Shown here: positions 47,901 to 59,104 of the stretch, one piece after another
Position numbering within the stretch: the first letter of the stretch is position 1
Layout of the letters: the number at the start of each line of letters is the position of its first letter
Source of the DNA: Bombyx mori
Lineage: Eukaryota > Arthropoda > Insecta > Lepidoptera > Bombycidae
DNA length: 64,000 nucleotides
Reading direction: 5' to 3'
Assembly (NCBI RefSeq): GCF_030269925.1
Contig: NC_085107.1
Span: forward strand, 17,672,001 to 17,736,000
Made by a program: the position numbers and the translations under genes
Notes under the pieces: generated by a model
What the model was told of the DNA's origin: nothing
Databases searched by the model: none
What the model saw: only the letters and a program-made list of their open reading frames with translations

Positions 47901-48193
47901 CCTGCTTATTTCTGCCGTGAAGCAGTAATGCGTTTCGGTTTAAAGGGTGGGGCAGTCGTTGTACTATAAAAACTGAGACCTTAGAAAACATACGTCATTA
48001 CGGATCCTCCCGATCCATTAACGGTGCTTTTAGGTACCACAAGCATCGGTCACCGTCCTTGTCGAACCCGTCGCTTACGACGAAGGGCTCGACGAGCGAA
48101 TTAACCCATAGACACAGCCCACTGAGTTTCTCGCTGGATCTTCTCAGTGGGTCGTGTTTCCGATCCGGTAGTTCCACCCAACTAAGCAATAAT
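47901..48193 (+). mobile_element. Bm1 fragment, interrupted by SL-1 retroposon
   Basis: The Bm1 middle (TTTCTGCCGTGAAGCAGTAA to ACTGAGACCTTAGAA, up to about 47984) and its extreme 3' end (TTCCACCCAACTAAGCAATA, 48172-48193) flank an SL-1 element. The Bm1 segment that should lie between them is missing. A 126-residue ORF here runs from unique DNA into Bm1 and is not credible. Confidence 0.7.
47987..48172 (+). mobile_element. Retroposon SL-1, inside Bm1
   Basis: CGGTGCTTTTAGGTACCACA, then the hairpin TTGTCGAACCCGTCG with CGACGAAGGGCTCGACGAG, then CCCACTGAG...CTCAGTGGG and CCGATCCGGTAG. It shares its start with 50083-50352. No poly(A) tail is evident at its right edge. Confidence 0.65.
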
Positions 48194-48812
48194 AATTGTA
48201 GTACGACTTTCTATTACTAATAGGCAAGACATAATATACATTCATAATTCTTAGCCGAACCCCGGATATCAATGCCCTATTGATAGTTTCAGCTAATGTT
48301 AGTCGATTGATAATGAAAGAATCGGTTTTTTTTTAAAATTAACATTTAATGAGACTGATTTTCGATAATAGCCTACTACTACATTTACGAAAAAAATATA
48401 TCCACAGATAAAAAAAGTTTATTGTGATTATAAAAAAATAAAATTACATAAACCAAGAAGTTTTTATGAATGATGATGAAACTTTGTTTTACGATTACGA
48501 CAATATCCATGTAACGGAACAGAGTTCCTGTTTTGAAAAAAAACTGCAAGTGTTCTTGTGGTGAACTGCAGTTGGCCATTAGTGGCGGCTACAAAGGTGG
48601 GGTCTGCCCTATCTCACGGCTCCCAGGGCCACTCCACGAAGCAATTTTTTACTAGAATGTACACGAATTGTGTTGCCAATGTTAAAAACATAAAGTTTTT
48701 TTTTTAATAATTTCATGAATAAATGCATGCATTTTATATTTTGCATACAATAATCTTACAACAATGCATATATTAATTGATTTTGTAAATATTGTTGTAT
48801 TCAGTTTCTACT

Positions 48813-49010
48813 ATTTTTTATTTAGTTATTCCTTAGATGTATGGACGAGCTCACGGCCCGTCTGGTGTTAAGTGGTTACTGGAGCCCATAGACTTTACAA
48901 ATGTAAATACCGCCACCCATATTGAGTTCTGAATCTTAGTTCTAAGAGTACAACGGCTGCCTCACCCGTCAAACCGAAACGCATTACTGCTTTAAGACAG
49001 AAATAGGTAG
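48813..49010 (-). mobile_element. Bm1 SINE, truncated
   Basis: ATGTATGGACGAGCTCACGG, then GTGGTTACTGGAGCCCATAG, ACCGAAACGCATTACTGC and AGACAGAAATAGGTAG. It is cut at the position of GGCAGAAATAGG, so it lacks the 5' part. Moderately diverged. Confidence 0.8.
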
Positions 49011-50082
49011 TTTTTTATTAGGATCGTAAATTAAAAAAAACTTAATGGAACATGAGGTGACAAAAATTCTACTAATTAGCAAAGATGCGACTAATGACAA
49101 TATGTATTTACTAAAATATATGAATAGCATTTCATTTAGCCTAATTAAAATTGCAATGAGTCGACATCCCATGCCATTATTTATAATGATCAGCTCTATT
49201 TCAGAAGGCCCCTTGTAACGGACATACTCTATAATCAAAAGCGAAAAGAAGTGACATTATGATGTATTTATCTAGAATATCCACTGGAATTCACTTTCAA
49301 ATTGAGATTAATTTAAAAAGCACTTCATAAAATAAAACCGAATACGTACAGTTTTAATAACGATAATTTTCGTTCACAAAGCTGTGCAGAGTCAAGATTT
49401 AAAAAAAAAAATATAGAAAAAATACAAAATAAAAATGGTAACACCGATCTCGCGGCAGTCACCGAGGGTTGGCAACTTTAACGTCGAACTTCATCCCGCT
49501 TGAATTCGGCGTCCTCTATTTAAACTTTCGTCCTCGGCGCGAAACGTTTTGTTTTATTCGTTTGTTGAGTAATGTGTTAATAGGTGGCCTGGCTTTCGCG
49601 GTCCTATTCACGACTTTAGAAATGGGAGCAAGTTCTATTCGTAATTTGAATTTAAAAAAAAATTTAATGTTTGAGATTTCTTTTCTTTTTTTTTTTCATT
49701 CAAAACCTTTAAAACATAAAAATTAAAAGTATTTTCAAAGCTAATATTAAATGATACGCAAATGTTTTAATGTCTTCTAAAATAATAAATAAACTTTAAA
49801 TTTCAATTTCATTGGTCGTATACAACAAGATCGACAATTCTAATAATACTTGTGTTCTAATTTTGAACTAACCCGAACGAAACACAGCCTCCGAGAAGTT
49901 TGACACATTTTCACAAATGTAACCGACAAAAATATCTGTTTCGTACAGGGCTATCTTTGCATAATACAAAATAACTGTTTTAAAATTTAATTGTAAGTTT
50001 CACGAAAATACAATAATTAAATTTAAAAATATATATAGGTATAGTATGCGGAACAAAACGGTAAACAGTCGCCGTCGCCCAA
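49011..50082. other. AT-rich unique sequence
   Basis: No shared repeat or domain-bearing ORF recognised. Confidence 0.4.
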
Positions 50083-50352
50083 AACACGTCACTTGGAATC
50101 CTCCTAATCCTGATCCACTATCGGTGCTTTTAGACATACCAAGCACCGGACACCGTTCTCGTTGAATGCGACGAAGGGCTCGGCGTGGAAATTAACCCAC
50201 AGACACAGCCCACCGAGTTTCTTGCCGGATCTTCTCAGTGGGTCGCGACTCCAATCCGGTGGTATTCGTATTCAACAAAACACTGCCCCTGCTAGGGCTA
50301 GTGTTAGCAAATTCGACGGGCTAAGCCGCGTGAGCTCGCCTACACGATCGGC
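50083..50352 (+). mobile_element. Retroposon SL-1, long copy
   Basis: It starts AACACGTCACTTGGAATCCT and has CGGTGCTTTTAGACATACCA, a partly deleted first hairpin, the CCCACCGAG...CTCAGTGGG hairpin, and AGGGCTAGTGTTAGCAAATT and GTGAGCTCGCCTACACGATC near the 3' side. No ORF of its own. Confidence 0.65.
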
Positions 50353-50724
50353 GAACCTAGTTTATCTCCTCAAGACGACTACGATAGATAGGCAAAAAGC
50401 TACAAACAATTGGCAATGATTATTATTCCTGATATGTATAATAAAAGTAAAAAGCGATCGAAGTATACATACACTACAAACTTTTTTTTTTAAAAGTAGA
50501 CTACTCGATAAAATGTTATATTAACAGAATTAGAAGGACAATAAGAGACGCGTAGGGTCAGAGGTTGGAATTTTTACTTAGGTCGGTACAGTTGTATCAT
50601 TTTTCACAGCGTCCCAGATAAAGCCTAATTATGTCTCAAAAAGCGGATATCTGCCGGCACCGGTACAACGCTAAGTCTAAATTTATAACAAAAACAATTG
50701 AAAACTCCGATAAAAAATCAAAGC

Positions 50725-50845
50725 ACTCACTCGTTGGTTGTTCTCGTTTCAGCGATAAAATAGCGCGGAATTTCTAAACAAATTTTATTGTTGTCCACTT
50801 ACCTGAAACGGAAAAAAAAATAATGGAATTATAGTCATTAATAAA
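50725..50845 (-). other. Candidate recursive splice site (ratchet point)
   Basis: On the minus strand a strong pyrimidine tract (ATTTTTTTTTCCG) leads into TTTCAG, immediately followed by GTAAGTGG, with the joint between 50803 and 50802. A branch-point-like TTAATGAC lies about 40 nt upstream. A possible second donor (CGA, GTGAGT) begins at 50730, giving a potential 72-nt RS-exon. The 14-base core GTTTCAGGTAAGTG is identical to that at 1854/1855. Confidence 0.45.
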
Positions 50846-51140
50846 AAAGCTATAAAACAATCGAACGGCCATTGTGAAAATCGTTATTTTATAAACATAG
50901 GCTCGGAATAATTTGAGCGCTCCATTCGATTTTTGAAAATAAAAACTCCCTAGGAATGCCGTCATAATACATAGTTAAATAGTTCTAAATCCATTTAGAT
51001 TCCGATTGAAAATAAACTAAACACAATGAACGTATGTGTCGAAATGTACACAGTACGTTTATAATTTTTGTTTTAGTTAAATCTGCGTCGAAGCTTGTAA
51101 GACATTCTAAGAGTATAATTTCTTCTTCTTCTTAGCACTT

Positions 51141-51253
51141 TTGTCAGAGTAGTCGTGGTTGCGCTCTGATGATGTAAATGCCGAAGCATTCATTAGGTCC
51201 TCAATGTTTTCAAGAATAGCCCCCCAGACGATGCGCCTTCAGATTTGGCGGTT
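51141..51253. repeat. 113-bp direct repeat, left copy
   Basis: It starts TTGTCAGAGTAGTCGTGGTT and ends CAGATTTGGCGGTT. It matches 51551-51663 over the same length with four substitutions and no gaps. The two copies directly flank a Bm1. Confidence 0.95.
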
Positions 51254-51550
51254 TTTTTTTTAATTTTTATTGCTTATATGGGTGGACGAGCTCACAGCCC
51301 TGGTGTCAAGTGGCTACTGGAGCCCATAGACATCTACAACGTAAATACGCCACCCACTTCGAGATATAAGTTCTAAGATCTCAGTATAGTTACAACGGCT
51401 ACCCCACCCTTCGAACCGAAACGCATTACTGCTTCACGGCGGAAAATAGGCGGGGTGGTGGTACCTACCCGTGCGGACTCCCAAGAGGTCCTACCACCAG
51501 TGATTATGCAAATTATAATTTTGCGGGTTTGATTTTTATTACACGATGTC
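51254..51550 (-). mobile_element. Bm1 SINE between 113-bp direct repeats
   Basis: Poly-T, then ATGGGTGGACGAGCTCACAG, the standard body, CCTACCACCAGTGATTATGC and TTTTGCGGGTTTGATTTTTA, ending at ACACGATGTC. It is 5'-truncated within the region before the tRNA-like head. Confidence 0.9.
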
Positions 51551-51663
51551 TTGTCGGAGTAGTCGTGGTTGCGCTCTGATGATGTAAATGCCGAAGCATT
51601 CATTAGGTCCCCAATATTTTCAAGGATAGCCCCCCAGACGATGCGCCTTCAGATTTGGCGGTT
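51551..51663. repeat. 113-bp direct repeat, right copy
   Basis: Second copy of 51141-51253. Differences are CGG for CAG near the start and three substitutions in CCCCAATATTTTCAAGGATA. Confidence 0.95.
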
Positions 51664-52080
51664 CAAGGCATTTCGAATACATTAATGGACACAGTTGTTT
51701 TCTTTATCAGGTCAATCCAACCGTTTAGCGATCAGCCGCGTAATCTCTTGCCTTCCATCTGTCTTTGAACAACTACCCACCCTCTCTATCGAGTCCTTTT
51801 TTTTGTATATGGCACCAAGGAACTTAAAATTCGTAATTAGAGTTGTTGATATAGTTGACGATAGTCGGGCTTTTGTACAGAATACCGTCCATAAGATCTT
51901 TACTAGGCCTGTACTTCACCACATGTCCCGCGCATCGTTTTTATGGCTGTCTTGCAAATTCAGAGACTAAGGCTCCAGTGAAAATGTTCGGAAATACAAA
52001 ATTTATCATCAAATTGATTTTTCGGTAATTCCCCTGTCTTTCTAAATCTTTTTCAGCTACTACATTATCCTATCGGGTGA

Positions 52081-53366
52081 TAGCTCACCATCGTCTAATC
52101 TCGTCATCACATCCTCCATTACTTAAGCACCAAAGCAAATTTTGTTAGTCTAACAGAAAGGAATAGAAAATAGAAATGGAATGGACTTTATCGAAAACGA
52201 TTCAGTGATTGTAGGCGTACAAACACATACTACATTTTGTATGTAGTTATGTATGTATGCAGATACGTTTGGTTGGTCAAAGAAGCTGCGCTGTTCGATT
52301 TGAATTGGTGCGGGTGACCATGATATTATTATTTTTGGAAAGATATTCAGTCGGTACAGTTTTAAGACTGTCTCGTTGTAAATGTTGTTTTAATCCATAT
52401 ATTCGGAAAAGCTGTTCACTCATTAAGCGCTCAACGATCACTAACTTCAGTCAAAAATAAGTGGAAAAAAATCAATTTACAAGGCGAAATCAAAAACGCG
52501 CGACCGAGAATTCAAGGCGTTCGGACGCGAGGCAGCACCGCGGCATCCGACCACCATCCCGCTAAATGCCTTACAATTTCGATTCTCGTGCGATTTGCGG
52601 CGAGATTTTCGAGATTTTCAGTCTCTCGTACAGCCTGGGGCCTTGTTAAGAATCTATTGGACGTCGAAATTTGAATTTAGGCTGGTTACGGATGCACGCG
52701 CGGCATCTCGTTCAATGGGCACGGTTTAATTTCGCAAGCGGAACATGCGGTAGCACGCGTTACGATTAAATTTCGATTAGCTACCCAGAGTTCGACGTAT
52801 TTCTGACGGGTAATGAAGACTGTCTATCGTTCTGACGAAAATCGGTCCGAATACAAAGTGATTATTAGTATTGCGATTGATGAGCAGACCTACTCTCAAT
52901 AACTACAATATATATACATGTATACTACGTTAACTACTATTCTACATCTAATACTAAGGAAAAGTAATGGGAAAAAAGTGTGTGCCAAACGAATACATAC
53001 ATAAATTAACTGTCGAGTGTCATGTTTTTCATTTAAAATTTACGATAGTCTGTAGTCATTCGTTACTATTAAAATATCACACGATTTCTGTGAATGCTGA
53101 TTGCGAATTGAATGAATTGAATATAACAGCTCAACACCGTCAATATTTTACTGACTTTAGTCGCATGTTGGGAAACTAATAGGCCCCTCTCACATTTTAA
53201 CCAATCGGGTGAGTTGCAACCTCTCTGTTTTCTTAGTTTAAAATGTCGCGAAATTTTAAATCCCTCTACAAAAGACTGATGTACAAACTGTGAAATAATT
53301 GAATAATCAACGTGGAGTGGATGAAGTATAATCTAAAACTAATGAATATTCACATAATTGTTTCAG
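52081..53366. other. Unique sequence with a GC-rich block
   Basis: 52470-52820 is GC-richer and repeat-free (ACGCGCGACCGAGAATTCAA, CGCGAGGCAGCACCGCGGCA). No protein domain is evident. The rest is AT-rich. Confidence 0.3.
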
Positions 53367-53607
53367 TTTTTTTTTTTTATTGCTTAAATGGGTGGACGTT
53401 CTCACGGCCCGTCGGATGTTAAATGGTTACTGGTGACACCAACAACATTAATACCGCCACTCACCTTGAGACATGGGTTCTAAGTCTCAGTTTTATATTA
53501 CACTATTGCTGCCCCACCTTTCGAACCGGAACGCATTACTGCTACACGGTGGAAAAAAGCGGGATGGTCCCTTAACATGCGGGGTCCTAAGACGCCCTAC
53601 CGCCAAT
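53367..53607 (-). mobile_element. Bm1 SINE, short form, diverged
   Basis: Poly-T, then TTGCTTAAATGGGTGGACGT, GTTAAATGGTTACTGG, CGAACCGGAACGCATTACTG and CCCTACCGCCAATGA. It begins at the recurrent internal position. Confidence 0.8.
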
Positions 53608-53668
53608 GAAACGTCGTGCATTCCTTTTCAGATAGTTCAAAAATATTTAGTGTAGGAAAATCTGCATG

Positions 53669-53711
53669 TTTTTTTTTTTTTTTTTTTTTTTTATTGCCCT
53701 TGTAGGCAGAT
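53669..53711 (-). mobile_element. CR1/Jockey-type LINE, extreme 3' end
   Basis: 24 T residues, then ATTGCCCTTGTAGGCAGA: only the last ~20 bp plus the poly(A) tail of the family were copied. ATGTAA repeats follow directly on the right. Confidence 0.6.
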
Positions 53712-55041
53712 GTAAATGTAAATGTAAATCACCGATCACTTGAGAAGCGATTGAGAATGTCAAAAAAACCTAAAATGCAGTCAGTATGCAGATAAAATTT
53801 ATTAAACATAGATTTCCAGTTATCAGAAGTGGCGTGAATAATACACGGATATATATTGGCATTTCGTACGACGGCTTCGTCTGATTTCTATCGCCTCGCT
53901 GACCTGTGAGATTAATTTCGTTGGCTACAATATCAAGAGGTTTTTTTCCTGGTCGGAATCAATATATTTATTGTATTTAGTAGTTTCGTAGTTGCAGTGC
54001 CGCCTGCGTGTGTTTCCGCTACATATATACACGAGAATAAAATAGATTTGACCTAATCAGCAACATTGCTTTTTTAAATTACAAATGGAATGTAAAATAA
54101 TAAAAAAAGGAATCAAAGTGAACTCAATGTGTCAAGAAAATGCCAGATAACTGTGGCCACAAAGACATAACAGATTTGTTTTTTTTTTGTTTTTTTTGTT
54201 TCTAAGTTTCTTCATTTTTACACAACCACTGATCAAATAGGTTTTCACTTTATTTATTACTTGGCTAATTAAACTAATTTTTAATATCTGATATTGCGTT
54301 TGAATGCGTGCAGAACGCAATAAATTATAATGAAAAAAAAAACGTTATAAACTGCTAACAGTTGAAAGTATAAACAAAGAAACACGCGAACAAAATAACG
54401 CTCTATTTATTTTCTAATTATGTTTATAAATGTTTGACTTACATAATTTTGCGAAAAGCAAAATTTTAATGCGTCTTCATTAATAATTATTACCTACTTT
54501 TGTAAATGCAACGTTCAATTTTATTAATAAAATATTTTGATGCTAAGACCTCGATTTATAAATAATTATTTCATTGCCTAACAACAGTACAATTATCCAT
54601 TGTTATTGTTGAAGTAATTATGTCTATTAAAAAATAAATATCAAACGTAAATATCTCACAAAAAAATTATCCAAACGGGTAAGATGAGACAAGAAAATGT
54701 GATAAATCTTATTTAGCATTTCGGTTTCCTAACAATTTTTTTTAAGTGTTCTCACGTGTACACGTCGGTTGATTTAGTAGGAATTAACTTTATTGATTAG
54801 TACGCCACGAGACTTGCTTTTCTTCTTCTTCTTCAATCCGTGTTCCACCCAATGCTGAGTGTAGGTTTCTTCGAATGTATCCCAATGAATGCAGCCCAAT
54901 GCCTTTGATTGAGTAAGTACCGTGGTCCCTTTAATTTCCAGTTAACCAACTAACGCAGCTATAAAATACCGCATTAAAAGAAAAAAAGGTTCTGTGGTAA
55001 GTGTCAAACGTGGCTTCACGAAAAACTATTTAGTTAAAGAA
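53712..55041. other. AT-rich unique sequence
   Basis: No credible gene. A TTC run near 54820-54834 followed by non-AT-rich sequence (CCGTGTTCCACCCAATGCTG) resembles the edge of another LINE with a GAA-type tail, like that at 51119; tentative. Confidence 0.35.
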
Positions 55042-55265
55042 CTAGTGTTAGGGCGTCTTGTGAGTCAGCAAGGGAGATGTATCATCGCCCTGCCTATTCT
55101 ACCATGAAGGAGAATGCGTTTCGGTTTGGAAGTTGGGACCGCCTGGGCTTGGTATCGTATCTCAAGGTCGGTGACAGCATTAACGTTGTTTCTGTTTATT
55201 TGCTCCGGTAACCACTTACAATCAGGTGAGTAGTGAACTCCGATCACCGGTCTAAGTGATAAAAA
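55042..55265 (+). mobile_element. Diverged Bm1 SINE
   Basis: CTAGTGTTAGGGCGTCTTGT, GCCCTGCCTATTCTACCATG, ATGCGTTTCGGTTTGG and CCGGTAACCACTTACAATCA, ending in an A-rich run. An older copy, starting near the recurrent internal position. A CR1-type LINE end in opposite orientation follows about 40 bp on. Confidence 0.65.
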
Positions 55266-55307
55266 GGCAATGCTTTTGCTGTAAAATGAAATTCGCAAAA
55301 TTTTTAC

Positions 55308-55462
55308 TTTTTTTTTTATCGCCCTTGTAGGCAGACGAACATACGGCCCACCTGATGGTGAGTGGTTACCGTCGCCCATGGACTTCCTTGGAATGCCAGG
55401 GGCACAGCCAAGCTGCTGCCTACCGTTTAATACTCTCTACAAGCCTCTTTTAAAGAGTTATT
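55308..55462 (-). mobile_element. CR1/Jockey-type LINE 3' end
   Basis: Poly-T, then ATCGCCCTTGTAGGCAGACG, GCCCACCTGATGGTGAGTGG and GCTGCTGCCTACCG, reaching into the end of the reverse-transcriptase frame (GCCTCTTTTAAAGAG). The apparent 104-residue ORF combines this with the neighbouring Bm1 and is not real. Confidence 0.75.
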
Positions 55463-55570
55463 CGTAGGTACTCATTATAATTAATTAGCGTACGGCTTAA
55501 TACTAGTACGATCATGCTTACTACTGCCTGGAAATTAGTGTTGGCGTAGAGCAACTTCGAACATAACAAT

Positions 55571-55912
55571 GTTTTTTTTAATGATTGAATGATTACTAAT
55601 TGCGGCCCGGCGGCCTTACCAGTTTCACCAGGACAGGTGGGCTAGCAAAGGCTCAGCCAGGAGGGGTAGAATTGGCTAACAGCTGCCCGAGCACCTCCGA
55701 AAGAGACCTAACAACTCAAGAGCAGCTGCTTTGCGAATGAATCTGCTACCGGATTGGAATCGCGACACGCTGAGAAGATCCGGCGATAAATCCAGCGGGT
55801 TGATGGATGGGTTAGGTTGCACGTCGAACTCTTTGTCCAGTTCTACGAGTATGGTTACCGGGGTCCCTGGGCCTGCTTCTAGTGTTAGAGCTGAAGGTGT
55901 CTAATGCAAAGG
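55571..55912 (-). mobile_element. Retroposon SL-2, copy 2
   Basis: Poly-T, then CCAGTTTCACCAGGACAGGT, GAGACCTAACAACTCAAGAG, GCTACCGGATTGGAATCGCG, the stem-loop core GAAGATCCGGCGATAAATCC, and GTTAGAGCTGAAGGTGTCTA. Colinear with 33346-33667 in opposite orientation. Confidence 0.65.
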
Positions 55913-56488
55913 TTATTAGATCTGATGGATCCGTAAGGACGTGCGATGTCATGTTTGAAAGCGATCGGCGACATTTTTGTTTTAGATCGCAAGGTCGGCC
56001 AAGCGACTTAGATTTAAATATTTATTTTGCTTTTCAAGGTTAGTTACTTCAAAGTTATGAAAGTAAATAACTTTTTTTTTTCTAGTCTATACTACCGATT
56101 ACCAAAATGTTTATATAGTCCGGTATTCCATACGTAGCTCAGTTTATAGTTATTAGGGCAAATTCGAGGGCTTCTCTCCCATCTTCAATTAGCTGTTGCC
56201 GACAGAGAACCGCACTGAGTATTCGGTTGCATAGTTACAAAATCAAACTTCAGTTAACTTCTGACCACTACCACACTAACTCAGTCAAACACGACTCGCA
56301 CAAAGTTACGGGTACAATTCGAAACCCTACACATTTTCCGAGATGCATCTATGAGTAAATATTTCATCAGGAGTATTGTAGTGAATTCAAAACGTTTGAA
56401 TCGAGCCAGTTTCAACTAGAACAACTTCTGGTATTTATATTTAAACTTAGCCAGCTTAGTGACAGCTTAGCTTTAACTTTAATTCATA
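55913..56488. other. AT-rich unique sequence
   Basis: Nothing recognised. Confidence 0.4.
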
Positions 56489-56918
56489 CTAGTGGTCGCC
56501 CGGTAGTCGAAATTCGACTATAATTATTAATTTCAATTATAAGTTTAAACATTATTGTGGTTCTATTGTCAACGACTATATCATACTTCTATAATCACAG
56601 ATTTCGCTAAGGCTACACTATAGACAAATAATATTAAAGAAATAAATATTAATCTAGTCTCAACTTGACCACAGACATTAACAACAAACAAAATAGTACA
56701 AACGTTAAATAAAAAACGTCAAAGTCAAATAAATGTTAGTGTGTGTGATGTTTTCTTTATTAGTTTAATGTATTTTTTAAGAATTATTTAAAAAAATATT
56801 AGCATTCTGCACTCCTTCTCTAGATTCTCTATAAGTGTGGGAAATTTCGTGCTCCTCCGTTCGCGCGATTTTCGTAAAAAGGGATACAAAGTTTTTGCTT
56901 CACGTATTAATATATAGA
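56489..56918 (-). mobile_element. Non-autonomous Helitron family D, complete
   Basis: Plus strand from CTAGTGGTCGCCCGGTAG to TATTAATATATAGA, between A and T. The palindrome AGTCGAAATTCGACT is at 56505-56519. It shares CAGATTTCGCTAAGGCTACA and GATACAAAGTTTTTGCTTCA with the other members. Confidence 0.8.
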
Positions 56919-57835
56919 TTGCTCTAGAATCGATATACATCGTGAAACAACGGTTGACACAAAACTACCCTTACACGTCACATTCAATGGTAAGACATTT
57001 AAAAAAAATCAACAAAACTCAGCCATTTAAACGCGCAATCTTCCGCACTCCATAGGCTAGAACAAAAGGCGGCAGCTCACCATTATATTTGGACAATAGC
57101 CCCTGGTGTCCTTACGGGGCAGCTGACGTTTAGGCTCGCGGTACACGAACGGAAATAGCGCGTCTGTCACTATCTTTACATGGACGATAGAAAACGTGAA
57201 TCAATTCGTTTTGATACTTGTATGTTTAGAAGACGGAGGAAAGCACAACTCTACTTTATCAATGTGTCAGTTCAATGCTTTTTTTTATTTTTAGATTCAT
57301 AGTTTTAATAATTTATATTAAGATCGTGAATGTGACGCTGGAAAAACAAGTCATCTAATATCAGAAACAACGTAATGCAATTAATACCGATAATTATTCT
57401 CTACAGACTTGAAATTTTTATCGTAAATAAGAAGTGAACGGGATCACTCGACCCTTTTTCTATTGAATCCGCGTCTCGAGATATCGCAAAAACGTAGCTA
57501 TCAGCCGTCAAACGTACAAAAAAGACTTTGTGTGCAGGTAGCTCGCGCGCCATAAACAAGCTATGGTTATGACAGGAAGCTATGCATACGATATGACCGG
57601 CATGCATTATTTCACGACACGTAATACTAAAATTGTCTAAGCACACCCCCGGCCTAAACCTGAACGCACACAGCCGCAAACAGCGCACACATAAAATGCT
57701 TGCACCCCTACTGTGAGTACACAGCGTGTTCCAAAAAAAAAACCAACCAGGAAATTGTGTTCATATTCACTTACACAAAGAAACAATTTGAAAGAGGTAA
57801 TGAAAGTAGCTGTTTTTTTGTCGTCTTCGTTCATA
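56919..57835. other. Unique sequence
   Basis: No repeat recognised. A 95-residue ORF at 57401-57688 (minus) has no domain signature. A GC-richer patch lies at 57100-57160. Confidence 0.35.
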
Positions 57836-58131
57836 TCTATCTATGTATAAAAAAATAAATTGCTGTTCGTTAGTCTCGCTAAAACTCGAGCACGGCCGGA
57901 CCGATTTGCCTAATTTTGGTCTTGAATTATTTGTGGAAGTCCAGAGAAGGTTTAAAAGGCGAATAAATATGAAAATGCTCGGAATTATATAAAAACAAAC
58001 AATTTTGTTTTTCCTTTTCATGTGTCCTCCGTCGGATGGATTCCTTTTCTTTGTTTTAAGTTTATTTTATACAATAGTTTAGGTCTTTTATTTTCCGATT
58101 GAGGCACTACGAAGTCTGCCGGGTCAGCTAA
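57836..58131 (+). mobile_element. Non-autonomous Helitron family B
   Basis: From TCTATCTATGTATAAAAAAA to GGGTCAGCTAA, between A and T; the 3' end CTAA still fits the CTRR rule. Core GCTAAAACTCGAGCACGGCC is present. The apparent ORF on the minus strand is chance. Confidence 0.75.
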
Positions 58132-58671
58132 TCGTAAATAAATATTGCAGAGTCTCAAATGAAATTCCTAATCTTAAATTTCGTAATCTGTATAGTCTCA
58201 ACTTTAATAAAGAGATCAGTGCTAAAATACCTAGTTTATCTAGATAGGCACACTCGAAGCCCCAATTAGCCGTATACATAGGCCGCCGCCTAACACTGTT
58301 GGGTTTTAGACGAAAATTAAGACCGTCGTAGTTTCAGTGGAAGTCTCACAACATCCTGTAGTCCGGGGTAACGCGGAGCGCGTCTATTTGTTTTGCCGTA
58401 GCTTTGTCGGGGCCTGGGACACACAAGCCATTAATTGTTGTGAACGCTGCCTCCTAATCGATAGTGCACCGCGTTCGATTCCCCGTTTATATTAATGTTA
58501 TTTGTACTGCGCCTACCTTCCAACTGTCCGCCTCTAAATATGTAATGAAATACAATCAATTTCAACTCGCCAGCCCGCCTCGTACGGACAACGAATTAGT
58601 CGAATCAATATTCTATTTAATAATCCAAAGCATTACCTTGGCTTTATGAATAACGCCGAACATATACATAT
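58132..58671. other. Unique sequence
   Basis: No repeat recognised. ACCGCGTTCGATTCCCCG near 58467-58484 resembles a tRNA T-arm or B box, but no A box is apparent at the expected distance. Confidence 0.35.
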
Positions 58672-59104
58672 TATATAATAATAATAACAATAGCCTTTAT
58701 TCAGACAATATTTCATTTACATGTCTTAATTTTTTTTTTGTTAACAATTTTATTTTTATATACTTTATATATTAAAGTCTTAACTCTATCCTTAACTATT
58801 TAGCATCGATAACCCCGTCTGTATGTCATTTATTGACAAAGGCCTCCTCCAACCTTTTCCATTCCTCTCTGTCTTTGGCAGTTCTTGTCCATAAACCTCC
58901 TGCTACGGCTTTAATATCATCAACCCATCTTCTGGATGGTCTACCTCTTTTCCTCTGCATAAGACTTGTGAACCAATTCATTATTGATTTTGACCATTTA
59001 TCTTTGCCTCTAACTATATGACCTGGCCATCTCCACTTTAGCTTTTTTATTGTTGTTGTGACATATTTTGTTTTTGTGTATTTCTTTATAGTGTCCATTA
59101 TTAT
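58672..59104 (-). mobile_element. RTE-like LINE 3' end
   Basis: On the minus strand it ends AATAAAGGCTATTGTTATTA in an ATT-type tail. The 3' UTR spans about 58672-58825, with the end of the reverse-transcriptase frame upstream. 5'-truncated. Confidence 0.7.
58826..59104 (-). pseudogene. RTE-like reverse-transcriptase C-terminus (90 residues)
   Basis: The minus-strand frame has WRWPGHIVRGKDKW, then RKRGRPSRRWVDDI and DREEWKRLEEAFVNK before the stop. The W-GH-R...RGRP-RRW-DDI...DR-W-LEEA pattern is the conserved tail of an insect LINE endonuclease/reverse transcriptase. It is uninterrupted over 90 residues, but the catalytic domains are absent. Confidence 0.8.

Larger units (their letters stand above)
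51119..52080 (-). mobile_element. Possible LINE remnant split by Bm1, with 113-bp duplication
   Basis: The TTC run at 51119-51133 looks like a GAA-type 3' tail in reverse. The block 51141-51253 is repeated at 51551-51663 on the far side of a Bm1. Beyond it, minus-strand frames are broken by stops, with only a weak GHVV motif. Family not determined. Confidence 0.35.

Noticed and set aside
47589..47969. 126-residue ORF
   Set aside because: Runs from unique AT-rich DNA into a Bm1 SINE and is not a coherent protein.
57401..57688. 95-residue Cys-containing ORF
   Set aside because: No motif recognised, no family resemblance, and no flanking splice signals that stand out.
58440..58490. Possible tRNA gene or SINE head (GTTCGATTCCCC)
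   Set aside because: B-box-like only; no A box or cloverleaf partner stems found.
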